Assembly (NCBI GenBank): GCA_013407085.1
Contig: JACCGJ010000645.1
Coordinates: 1-64,000, forward strand
Reading direction: 5' to 3'
Source: Atriophallophorus winterbourni
Lineage: Eukaryota; Platyhelminthes; Trematoda; Plagiorchiida; Microphallidae
Length of the DNA stretch: 64,000 bases
In this document: one piece after another, positions 24,846 through 35,440 of the stretch
How the letters are laid out: the number at the start of each line of letters is the position of its first letter
Numbering within the stretch: position 1 is the first letter of the stretch
Notes under the pieces: model-generated
What the model was told of the DNA's origin: nothing
Seen by the model: only the letters and a program-made list of their open reading frames with translations
Database searches by the model: none
Translations under genes and position numbers: made by a program

Positions 24846-25139
24846 ACAAAATGAAACCTTGTGTATTCATTCATCATTTTTCTGTAAAAATGTCGGAAAT
24901 GCACATCGTGTTTAGAATTCAACATTTGCATTCCTAACCAAACGCGAGTACCAATATTTCAGGCGCTAATCTCCGAGTTTGTTCGTGGGACGGAACAGGA
25001 CGCTTTCTCGCTGACTATCAGCTGTATCGTATGAAATTGCGGGATCACGTTCATTCATTAGGACACAAAGTGAATTCTTAACACGATTATAAACGTTAAT
25101 TGCAATTGGGGACAAGACCTGGTGGCCTCATTCTGTCGA

Positions 25140-25335
25140 TTTCAGTTGTAACTCCCTGTTCGGGAGTCAGGGTGTAGTTGTTGGTCTCCTCTGTTAAATA
25201 GCCACCACGGATGTACATCAGAAGCGGGTGATGGGTTCGGGCTCCACTGCATTCCAAATGACTAGACAATCTGATTCGCAGCGCTTACAGCGAAAGTCCT
25301 TACTCAGTCGATTGATGTCAGGTGATCGTTGATGA
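25140..25335 (-). mobile_element. Non-LTR element 3' end copy, decayed
   Basis: Minus strand: TTTCGCTGTAAGCGCTGCGA, AATCAGATTGTCTAGTCATT, CTTCTGATGTACATCCGTGG, AGACCAAC. Matches the zinc-finger end of the element at 16.1 kb with deletions. Confidence 0.55.
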
Positions 25336-26324
25336 TGTGATCTGTGATCGGCAAACGAGAGCAGTATCTGCTCATTTCACAGTTTGATGATAACTCTTTA
25401 AACACAATGATTCTCCACTCTTAGGCTAAATGCAAATTAAGTTTAAATAATATATGTCATCCGTCTGAAAATCCTGATAATCACTCATTCATATGGCAAT
25501 GTGTCAAGTTTATTAATAATGATCTTACCTATCCTGTCAAAATAACTAACTGTTTGATTGTTAAACAATTTAATTTTTGTAAATATTTTGAAAAAAACAT
25601 GAATACTGATGTAGATAATCGTTTAAACCTTACTAATTTTCACCTAAGAATTTTCAGAAAGTTCTCGAAGTCGTGATGAAGTTTAAATAGTTTAACCAGA
25701 AAGCGTACGGAAATCCTTGGAGAAAATATTGGAAGTTAATTCATGTTTTAGTGTTCGACTGCTATTTTTAAAACTCGTTTCAAATACATTCTAATAATCA
25801 GACGTTTTAGTGAAGGTTGTTTTTACCCGTAAGCTGTTTTTTTAATTTAATGCAAGAACCATCTTCAGAAACATATTTATGCGCGAGTGTGTGTGAGAGA
25901 GTGATCATTATCAAAGACACAACATAAGATATTTTATTGCTTCCTGGTTATACACGCAATTGAATATGTGATTTATTCAATTTGCCTCGAAGACCATTGC
26001 CACTGAACAAAAGCCTTGCTTCTTGTGAATCTTTTTCCTCCACCCGAAGTTACTATGTTATTCGAGAACTAACAAATTTAGAAAATCTTTTGTTCCATAC
26101 TTGGCTCGATACATGGTTGATCAGTCGAAAGCTGTTATGCAGTTAAAGAAGCGCTTGACAATTTTTAAATGACGCTGAAATCTTCCAGTTATTCTCCAAT
26201 TTTATTTTTCTGATTCACCTCACATTTGTCAAGCCTATGGTAACCTGACACTTTTTTAGCTCAAGTATCATTTCATTGTGCTGCACTTTATACATGTTAT
26301 CATATTTGTATTTTATGGAGAAAT

Positions 26325-26400
26325 TAATGTGTTGCTGAAAATTCGTGTACACGAATAAAGTCATTCTCTTCTTCTCTTTCTTCTTCTTTTTTTCTTCAAG
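26325..26400 (+). repeat. Family F repeat, truncated 3' end
   Basis: A short copy: GCTGAAAATTCGTGTACACG, AATAAAGTC, then a long TTC/TTT pyrimidine tail. Only the terminal part is recognisable. Confidence 0.5.
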
Positions 26401-27094
26401 AAAACCTTTATATCGATTGACTGTTGTTCATTTATTACTCTCAATAAGTTCTTGTTACTCTTTCTACGCCATGTGTAACCATTTGATAAACGATACTAAA
26501 AAACATGGAATTTTGAATAACTTCAATATTTTCATTTACTTTTCAACATTTTAACAAATAACAAATCACAATGAGATAATTCTACTTCAGCCAACTATGT
26601 GACAATCTTCTGGAAAATGTTAGATAATATCCGATGGAATTGACGAAAGTACACGGATGGTTTTAGGCGTTACACACTCGATAAATCCTGAGTAAAATTT
26701 ACCTTGCGGAACTCAATGTTGGAGCCTGCGTGAAGATATCCATACTATTTGCCACAGCATAATATAAGTGATGCATCGTTATGTTTAGGGAAATACGCCA
26801 CTCATCCGCTCACATCCTAACAGCTGGTAGACCATTTGCTTAGTCAGCATTATCTAACCCGTTGGCAAATTCAACGTCACCATCAAAAATATAACGAATA
26901 GAGCGCAGCTCATTTGCTAGTACAATTGTGGAGATAAAGGAAGCACGGTGGTCTAGATACTGACTTCCGGGTATCCTCACTTTTATAGGTGCCCAGGCTG
27001 AGCACGCCTCACCCACCAGGACGTTTAATGTTCGGTTGGTAGGGATTACGAGATACGGTATCGTTGAACTATAACACAGCTAAGAGCTTAATTC

Positions 27095-27265
27095 AATGAA
27101 CCATATAGCAGTCGTGGCATTTACAAAACCTGTTTCAGTTGTATGTGATCTAAAAGCATGCAAATATAGATTTTAGTTTCAACCTGATGGGCTTAATCCA
27201 TCCACATGCGTGTAGGTTTCGATTGAACAAGATTGATCAAACAGTGGCTTACAAGGTCAACCTGT
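27095..27265 (+). repeat. Family B repeat, decayed
   Basis: ACCATATAGCAGTCGTGGC, AAAAGCATGCAAATATAGA, TGGGCTTAATCCATCCACATG and AACAGTGGCTTACAAGGTCAA follow the order of the unit. Confidence 0.5.
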
Positions 27266-28424
27266 TTATATAAAAATTACCTTTGAAATATTTTAGAGCG
27301 TACGTTACTTATGATTTTGATGATAATAAACCCGCGGATTTGCAACTCATGTTTACCATATAGTGGGTGTGTAATCGATAGTGTAATAGCAAAAATTTTG
27401 ATGAACACATTTCTTTCTTTCTGCTTATCCTCTTACGTCCGGTTTTGACAGAATCAAAATGAAAATTAATTTTATTAGATAGCTTTCCAAAATGTGTGCT
27501 CGAAAAATTTTCTTTTTATTCTTAACAGTGTTTTGGTTTTCTATTTGTCAGCATACATAGTTACATTCCATAAAGGCGAATATATTGTAAAATGCATAAC
27601 AGATCTCATGATAATTTATCTTTTCTAATCACAAACAATAGACAAGTATGCGGACGAATATTTATGTTTTTCCTTTTATATTAGAAAAACTACAAAACAA
27701 ATGATGGTCTTTCTTATTAAAATTCTAGGTTCAACCATATTAAGCTCGCGAAAATCTTAAAATTCTAGACTGAATCAAGATATAAAATGGCTAACATGTC
27801 TCATAACTTCCGGCGACTGCAGAACTAAATTTATACAGTGCCCCCAAAAAATCAAAGTTATGGATTGCAGTTCATCTAACGAATGAAACAATTAAAACAA
27901 TCGGTTCAAAAGGCACAAATAACGTTTTGGTTGTTCCTTCATTATTTTAATTTCTTTAAATAACGAAACAGGATTCACTTTTTAAATAAACTGATAGGCA
28001 ATATTTATGATATTATATAAAATAGATGTCCTCTGAAAGTGTGAAAATTACTCACTCTTTTCTTCGCATTCTTTTGTGTATTTAAAATCTACAAAATAAT
28101 ATATTTCTAAATAGTGTTGTTTTCATATTCCATCTAGCGCATTATGTTTTAAACAATACATAGGTAGTAGTGTTTACACCATGAAAACCGGTCAAAATAT
28201 TTTAATAGATGTTAACCCAGTAAGAAATATTATTTCTTTGATCATGCTGTGAACTGGTGCACGTCTTTCGTTTCATCTGCACAGGTTACATGATTTCATA
28301 CTATGAAGTGGTATTAGACTGTTTTGCTCATTTTGTTACGATTGACAACACCCGTCTCGCACACAAGAATGCTAAGAATGGCAGACCAAAGTAATGTGTT
28401 GCTTGCATCCCCCGCACGCACAAA

Positions 28425-28760
28425 CCACTAACGGTTTCTCGCTGTTTGTCGTCATCAGTAAGATTAGGTTCAGTGAGTCTTGAAACAGTGGATATGTGGT
28501 GAACAAAGGTATACTCGAATGCCACTGTTACATAGGGTTCGTACAATGAACCACGATGTTCAAACATAAAATCACTAAGTGATACTTGGTCAATCACTCA
28601 AGGCGCTTATCTTACAGTCTCCACATGATGACGGCAAACAGCCAGAAACCGGTAGTGGTTTGTAAGTGCGGGGTTATCCATAAGCTTGACCACGAGTCAC
28701 CATGTGATTCGTTGTTTGAACATCGTGGTTCGTTTTACGAACCCTATGTAACAGATAAGA
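28425..28760. repeat. Family A inverted pair (reverse copy then forward copy)
   Basis: A reverse copy (28425-28612) includes a hammerhead with a recognisable core (CTGATGA, GAAA on the minus strand) and the complete linker to CACTCAAGGCGC. A forward copy follows at once (28605-28757), with CATGATGA in place of CCTGATGA. The joint lacks the usual segment between them. Open frames through this region are repeat shadows, not genes. Confidence 0.75.
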
Positions 28761-29089
28761 ATGGAAGTTTAGCACTATTGAAATGATGATCGCATTCTTC
28801 CTCTTGGAAAGCCAAAATTGGTTACATGTCGTCTGTTGTCATAAGTTTGAGATAATGAAATAAGTCGCAGTTTGCTTTAAAATAGTTGAGAGGTAGTAAA
28901 ACAAAGTTATAGTCGGAAGTCAATGATGGGTTTATTAACAAAACCCACATTTGGATGAACGATATACAAAGTAGATGTATGCCAAGCGATGAAATCTCTA
29001 AAATTACCAATCTTTAATATTGCTCACGTTTTAATAGGAAAATGTGATTACGTTAGATCAATCGTGACCAAATCAATTTCCATGTTCCG

Positions 29090-29465
29090 ACGTCGGTGAC
29101 TTCGTTTACACATGTTTCAACAACACTCGATGACACATTAATCGCGTCCACCCCGCAATTTGCGATCACTTGATGATGGCGTCTCGATTCACCTCTGAGG
29201 TCAACCATTTTAATGTTAATCACTATCACTCATGAATCCCGCCACACAGGAGAACGCCAATTTCTCAAAAGCGTTTAGTACGCACGTAAAGAAGAACACA
29301 ACAAATGCCTTTCGTTATAGACAAATCTCGTTATAACGATGCTGTCATCAATGTGTTTGAATCGGTTATCTTTTCGATCTGATTTGCAAATCACTTTCGC
29401 GCTACCTGGCTCAATTGAACTTCACAAAACTCAGGGCTCGTTTGAGCGACCTTGACAACTTAAAT
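29090..29465 (-). repeat. Family D, LTR-like repeat
   Basis: Reverse copy: GACGTCGGTGACTTCG, CACCTCTGAGGTCAACCATT, GAACGCCAATTTC, AAAGCGTTTAGTACGCACG and CAGGGCTCGTTTGAGC. Confidence 0.45.
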
Positions 29466-29537
29466 ATTATTCAATGGTGGCTGATGTTGGCCAGTTCATC
29501 AGTTTTCTAAAGTTGTTGTCAATCGAAACTTTGAATG

Positions 29538-29695
29538 ATGTTCAATTTGTGTTCGCCGAGCTTGCGTAGTTGGTGTTGGACGCTTCGTTATCAGGCTAGA
29601 TGACATCATCAGCAAACGTTCTTTCGAAGCGTCTTGTAGTTGAGACGAAACGTCTCACACCAACTACGCAAGCTCGGCGAACACAAGTTGAACAT
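29538..29695. repeat. 158-bp palindrome with 39-bp arms and a hammerhead-like centre
   Basis: Left arm 29538-29576 and right arm 29657-29695 are inverted copies with one mismatch in 39. The 80-base centre carries, on the minus strand (about 29578-29618), CTGATGA, an imperfect stem II (GTCATC / GATAAC) and GAAGCGTCC. The right side of the centre has GACGAAACGTC, the 3' half of the same kind of core. It resembles two head-to-head ends of a hammerhead-bearing element. Confidence 0.65.
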
Positions 29696-29869
29696 AATCG
29701 AAACGTTCTCATGCAATTCATCCGAAAACAAAATTATTTAGGGTTGTCGTCGTCGAATACTTGGGTGCTTACTGCTCTTGTGTTTTGCCGGTGGGTGATT
29801 CACTGCATATTAAGTGAAAGCTCGTGATTAGCACACTTATGTGATACACTTCACACTTCCACAATATCA

Positions 29870-29960
29870 TCTGCATTTACAAACCACAACCGAAATCTAG
29901 CTGTTAGCTATCGTCAAGTGGAGACAGTAAGTGACAATTTGACTGAGCCCATTTTCAACC
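29870..29960 (-). repeat. Family A repeat, decayed
   Basis: ACCGAAATCTAGCTGTTAGC, CGTCAAGTGGAGACAGTAAG and TTTGACTGAGCCC resemble the reverse hammerhead end of family A. Weak but in order. Confidence 0.4.
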
Positions 29961-31824
29961 ATTCCAAAGTGCGTTGAGATTCATACTGCAATTGTCACGG
30001 TTCAACGGCGTACGTTTTTACCAAAATCATACTTTGTAATTCCGTGATACCTGAGTGACCCAACACGTTCGAATTCAAACACTCCTGGCGAAAGTTCCAC
30101 GCCTTTGAACAATTATTTAACATGGCTCAAACGGTCTGTTCAAATTAAATTCAGTAACAAGAAATGCACAGATGCAAAAATATGGTATTGAAATTCACTA
30201 GCTTATTTCAGACTACTTACTATTTTGACGAAAAACATTCATCTCTGTTCAGAAAAAATGCCGAGAAATTAGAGTGCAATTCGTATAAAGTGGATTGCTT
30301 GTGAAGATAGTCATCATTTGTAAATGAGATTTCAAAATATTTATCGATTTTAACACCTTGGATATTGTGTCGGTAAACAATATTGCACTAAAATGGTCTA
30401 CTATTGTTCTATTGCGTTGAATCGACCAAGGACGGCTTATATCAATCAATTAAGATCACACTGTATGTGAGATGTCTTCACCCTCTAGACGCCCTTGATT
30501 TTTAAAAGTCAGTGATAAACTAGTTCATGCTAACGTAACGGTTTGTAATGTTGCTTTCGGAGTAAATCGGCCAACATAAATGTAAAAGTCGTAAATAAAT
30601 ACAAAATTACTATAACATGACAGTCGAACAGTGCCCAAATCTAAACGTAATCTACGTATTGATGTCTGAATAAGGCATTTATCCAAATTTTTCTAAAATA
30701 AAATTTGAATTATCCGTCTAAGCATTTATTTCCATGTATCAATTCATTAGATCGATATTTATTTGTTAGTTGATAGAACATTGATTGCATATGCAAAAGC
30801 ATTCTCATGATGCTGCTAATAAAAATGTGAATCGCGTGGGGCTGTATCGACCCCATCTCGGAGTACGTTCTGATCGAAAATCGTTCTAACTTCAGCTGTT
30901 TTTCCGTTCGTGTTTTTTGGATAACATCCCGCTGGACACCTATTTCGACTACTGGATTAGCGAGGCGCAGTTATCCGTGTCAATTTCGAGCTCAAATGTT
31001 AAACGAGACATGGCGCTTATTTTGATTGCAAGTGAACTGAAGAACATTGGCTGCGCTACGAATGCCTGAATTTTTGGCCCTTAACCCCATTTTCTCGTTG
31101 CATAGAATAAGTATACACGAATATATCGTAGATGGACACTATAACTATTAGAAATTTCAAAGTGAAACCTATAAATCCGTTTAGCCCATTACCGTGATCG
31201 TGGTTGTGCGGAACAAAAGGGGACAATAGATTAGAAGCACTAACCTAGGAATATCTGCATTATACCATTCGCATTTGGCTAATTTAACCTCCGTTATATA
31301 ATCTGGAACATTTTCAAAAGCCTTTTACACTGTCAATAATCAACATACGCTAAACTGTAACTCATCGTCCAAACAGAACCGATAAGAAGGATAAAATTCA
31401 AATTTTGGATTTCGTTCTCCATCCTGTATACTTAGATTGAATCACTTGAGCAGGTCTGAGGTTCAAAAGAATCAATATATATGCATGCATCGTCTAGTCT
31501 ATATCTGAGTCAGCAAACGGGTATGCTTTGAAACAATTATCGTTTACCTATGTTATTATAAACAAAACATCTTAATCATTGGAATAACATAAATAAATCC
31601 GATGAAGAAGAAATTTTACTTTGACTAAGTTACACACAATTAGTTTAATGTAGAGTATTGTAATTTATGAATCTCACCCGCGTATAAACCTGTGCATCAG
31701 CCAATGTAATAAGTGTATTCCAGATTTAAAATATGAAGTATGTATAAGTGACAAAGTGATTTTATACACCAAAATCGAACATTACTAGCTTGGTTGACAA
31801 AATATACTGATCTATGAACTGAAA
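29961..31824. other. No gene recognised
   Basis: No domain, repeat or splice-bounded frame noticed. Confidence 0.4.
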
Positions 31825-31965
31825 TATTCATTTGCATACTTTTCCGTCACACACACCCCACGACCGGTTTCGTGCTGTTTGCACTCATCAGGTAGGGACA
31901 GTAAGATCAGGATCCGCATGCGCTTGAAACAGTGGAAGAATGGTAAACTTGAAACATTGACCAAA
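31825..31965 (-). repeat. Family B repeat with the best-preserved hammerhead
   Basis: Reverse copy: CACACACACCCCACGACC, GTGCTGTTTGCACTCATCAG, GTAGGGACAGTAAGATCAG, GATCCGCATGCGCTTGAAAC. The hammerhead is described separately. Confidence 0.75.
31857..31898 (-). ncRNA. Family B hammerhead ribozyme (type I, canonical core)
   Basis: On the minus strand: stem I strand CUAC, core CUGAUGA, stem II GUGC-AAACA-GCAC perfectly paired including the conserved G-C closing pair, GAAA, stem III from the palindrome ACC/GGU with no loop, cleavage triplet GUC, then GUGG pairing with CUAC (one G-U). Every core position required for a hammerhead is present. So short a stem III is typical of retroelement hammerheads that work best as dimers or in tandem transcripts. 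Confidence 0.75.
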
Positions 31966-32584
31966 ATGATTTAGTCTATTATGTCGTTCGTATTATCGGT
32001 TTCAGAAGAATATCTCCGTTTGAATTATCGCTGGATCCTTAGCATCTCGAAATGGTCATGTCCATTGACCAATAGAATTGTTGTGTGAGGACGATGAAAA
32101 CTTAGTTTAAATCTTGAGAATGGTCTGGCGTTGAACAATTATAGCAAATCAATTTGCAATATTGATCAACGGCTTGAGGTAACAACAGAACGAGATCAAT
32201 AAAAATATGATTTGATTTTGCATATCCTTCTATGCTGTTGAAAACATACGGTTAGATGTCAATAATGAACTTCAGCTGCTAGCCTGAATTCTGAAACGAA
32301 TATACCTACGTATTTGTTGCGAACCGTTATACAATGTTTAACAACTTTCACTATCTCATCGTTTCCAAACTACGACTTTATACACTGAATTAAAGGAAAT
32401 AAGCGAAAAGGGCAAATCATCAACTTTAAAATGATATGCAAAACATCATACTTCGGCCCAACACAAAATGAGGAAGATTGAAAAAGAACAACGACAACTT
32501 AGGTTTCGAAAGCTCCGCATTAGAACGTTTTAATTGACAATATCCTAGAACACATGAGGAGCAGATATCGAGAGATATGCAATT

Positions 32585-32990
32585 CATCAAAGTTGGTCTA
32601 ACGAGCACTTTGTGGTGAGGGCTTGAAGTGTACCGCTTGTTACGAAATCGATTAACATATATCAGATCGAAGTGACACCTCGGGTAAACATGTTTCAAGT
32701 CAGAGTTGTAATTACTTGATTTGCCTATATAAGAGTGGCGATGCTTCGTTATTTGTCTTGTGCGTTATAAACTCGCTCGACTAATTTGCTTGCTCTCGTG
32801 ATCTCTGATTAGGGAGTGAATGCGATTAGCGTTGAAATGGTTGACAAAAGGGTTGAATCGAGGCGCAATCTTCAAGTGGCTATGAATAGCAGAGGAAATA
32901 TTATTTATTTTTGACCGCTGACCAAACACTTTCTGAAAAGAGTTGGCCTGTTTACCAACTGCCACTCTTTAATCGATGAACTAAAACGAA
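32585..32990 (+). repeat. Family D, LTR-like repeat
   Basis: GCACTTTGTGGTGAGGGCTT, ACGAAATCGATTAACATATA, CAGATCGAAGTGACACCTC, CCTATATAAGAGTGGCGATG (clear TATA box) and GTGCGTTATAAACTCGCTCG. Open frames crossing it are not convincing genes. Confidence 0.5.
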
Positions 32991-33520
32991 TGGGAAATCA
33001 GCCGATAACCCGAAACAGGTGCAAGCGTCACGTGGTGTACACAAACGGTTCCCATATGAATATTAAATTTATGTTATTCAACTAACGTCATAGACATTTT
33101 GTCTAGAAACGCGTAGATTTTAAAACATCTACAATAGCACATTCAGCATCTTTTCCTTCTTCAAATATAGTTTTCACCGTATTTAGACAAGATTGACCTA
33201 ATGTATTCGTCGGACTACAATAATATCTGGTTTATCTAGTAATTTAAATCTAAAACTGGTTATCACTTATCAACCCATTAAAACTAAAAGAAATGATTTA
33301 AGCGGCATAAAAGAATTTACATGTGCAAGCGAGTTGATTGATTTTGCCATCAAAAATAAGTTTCAGCGAGAAGTGCGTATTTAAATATTTGCAGGATCAG
33401 CAGTATTTAGGAATTTGCCAATTTCTATCTTTAATGATAGATTTTATTCTGTCCAGGATTCGCTTTGCGTCTCCGTATTAAATATCACAAAGCTGAACAA
33501 ACTAAAGCGACACGAAACGT

Positions 33521-34455
33521 GAATATAGAATGATTCACCAATATCCTCAGCATCAGAACATATTTATTCAATGGATGGTCGATAAACGCTCGTGCTTGAC
33601 CTAAGCGGTTTTTGATTTTGGTAAAACACATCTGTCGAAGTCGGGTTCACCAGGTATTGAACTCTGATATCGCACCATGTACATAGGCTACCTAGTGTTT
33701 TAAATTCATATGATTTTCAGAGAAGCCTGCACATTTTTAAAAGTTATATTGTGCATATGAGAAAAATGATTTTTTCGCTTCATTTCAATATCACCATTTT
33801 TCACAGCTCTCACGCAACACGACGTGACTAGAAACGGAACGTGAATATAGAATGATTCACCAATATCCTCAGCATCAGAACATATTCACTGGATGGTCGA
33901 TAATCGCTCGTGCTGGACCGAAGCGGTTTTTGATTTTGGTAAAACACATTTGTCGAAGTCGGGTTCACCAGATATTGAACTCTGATATCGCGCCATGTAT
34001 ATAGGCTACCTAGTGTATTAAATTCATATGATTTTCAGAGAAGCCTGCACATTTTTAAAAGTTATATTGTGCATATGAGTAAAATGATTTTTTCGCTTCA
34101 TTTCAATATCACCATTTTTCACAGCTCTCACGCAACACGACGTGATTAGAAACGGAACGTGAATATAGAATGATTCACCAATATCCTCAGCATCAGAACA
34201 TATTCACTGGATGGTCGATAATCGCTCGTGCTGGACCGAAGCGGTTTTTGATTTTGGTAAAACACATTTGTCGAAGTCGGGTTCACCAGATATTGAACTC
34301 TGATATCGCGCCATGTATATAGGCTACCTAGTGTATTAAATTCATATGATTTTCAGAGAAGCCTGCACATTTTTAAAAGTTATATTATGCATATGAGAAA
34401 AATGATTTTTTCGCTTCATTTCAATGTCACCATCTTTCACAGCTCTCACGCAAAA
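33521..34455 (+). repeat. Tandem satellite, three copies of about 320 bp
   Basis: The marker GAATATAGAATGATTCACC occurs at 33521, 33843 and 34161, giving periods of 322 and 318 bases. Copies are well over 90 percent alike by eye; copies 2 and 3 share changes that copy 1 lacks (for example GCTGGACCGAAG, ATATTCACTGG), so they arose last. No open frame and no hammerhead core was found in the unit. Confidence 0.85.
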
Positions 34456-34699
34456 TATGCTAGGACCATTAATTTAAAAATAGTAGAGACTTGCACATAC
34501 AATTGCTGTTATCATGCGCGACTGATTTAGTAGTGAACACTCGTTATCTGGCAGAGCTTTTACGAGTATTTGTTATGTTATGGCATACACAATTATCTTT
34601 AAATCGGTTTATTATGACTCAAATTGAGTACAAAATCTTAGTTTCCATTTATCCCGGTAGATTAGAAACTAGATTTTGAATGCGCACACAGTTATGACA

Positions 34700-35440
34700 A
34701 TTCAGCGTCAGGCCGCTAAGTTTTAGGTGTAAATTTTGTCAGAACCCATAAATGGAGATCACATCGACAGCATGATATTGCGTAATACCCTGAACATTGC
34801 AGTAGAGAAGGTCTTTTATCTTGTGAGGTAAGAGCACCAGCGAAGAGTCAATTCTAGCTTTAATCAGTCACCCTCATAGCACCATCCGTGAGCAAGTGTA
34901 AGAGCTGGATTCATCAAAGTAAGCAATACGCGCAGTTACTTGAAAACATTTTCAGTGACAAACGGTCTCTCGATGAAAAGATGCTATTTGAACGGCAACA
35001 GTGCTAAAACAAATTCCAACTGTATTTTCGATTTAGCGTTGCTAATGTTTCGGACGCCAATTTCATCTCGTTGTATTCAGCTATGGCGTCCACTAGATTA
35101 TCAATCTCGACTTCGGTGATTATGTTGTTGTTAGAGAAAATGCCAAATGGCGCAAAGGGTTTGAACCGCATCAATACCTTCGCTGATAAAGTCAACTTTA
35201 TGATCATTTAAGCAAACTCCAATACATGTTTTCACAATCACACTGGCGTCTACGCAAATAGACATCAACAGTGTCTTTCGCACAGGCCTGCAATCAGTCA
35301 CAAAATCAAATACGTGTTTATCAAGCAACGATGCGCCATGCACTGGGTTATGAATGCAAGGAGAGGTCGCTAAAGTAAAAGGATGTGCGATCTTTGGAAT
35401 AGTTTAATCATTGTTACTTTGTGATAAATTTGGCTATTTA
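34700..35440 (-). pseudogene. Broken protein-coding tract, family not recognised
   Basis: On the minus strand one frame is open from about 35420 to 35131 (with ASLLDKHVFDFVTDCRPVR, ICVDASVIVKTCIGVC, KVDFISEGIDAVQTLCAI), then continues after a frameshift in the next frame to 35004 (FSNNNIITEVEIDNLVDAIA, SETLATLNRKYSW). Protein-like stretches go on to about 34720 in a third frame (RIAYFDESSSYTCSR, IDSSLVLLPHKIKDLLYC) broken by stops. The pieces look like one helical, soluble protein that has lost its frame: a processed pseudogene or transposon relic. I cannot name the family. GC content is higher than in the flanks. Confidence 0.45.

Larger units (their letters stand above)
25336..28424. other. 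No gene recognised
   Basis: Holds one truncated family F end and one decayed family B copy; otherwise AT-rich without support for coding. Confidence 0.4.

Noticed and set aside
24490..24915. 141-codon plus-strand open frame, the longest but one in the window
   Set aside because: It lies across a degenerate family B dimer, has no domain, and its residues simply translate the repeat.
28328..28786. Open frames on both strands (89 and 66 codons)
   Set aside because: Both are translations of family A repeat units in opposite orientation.
33521..34455. Hammerhead satellite
   Set aside because: Period fits, but no CTGANGA...GAAA core exists on either strand of the unit.
33521..34455. CRISPR-like array
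   Set aside because: The units are contiguous 320-bp repeats without spacers; the genome is eukaryotic.
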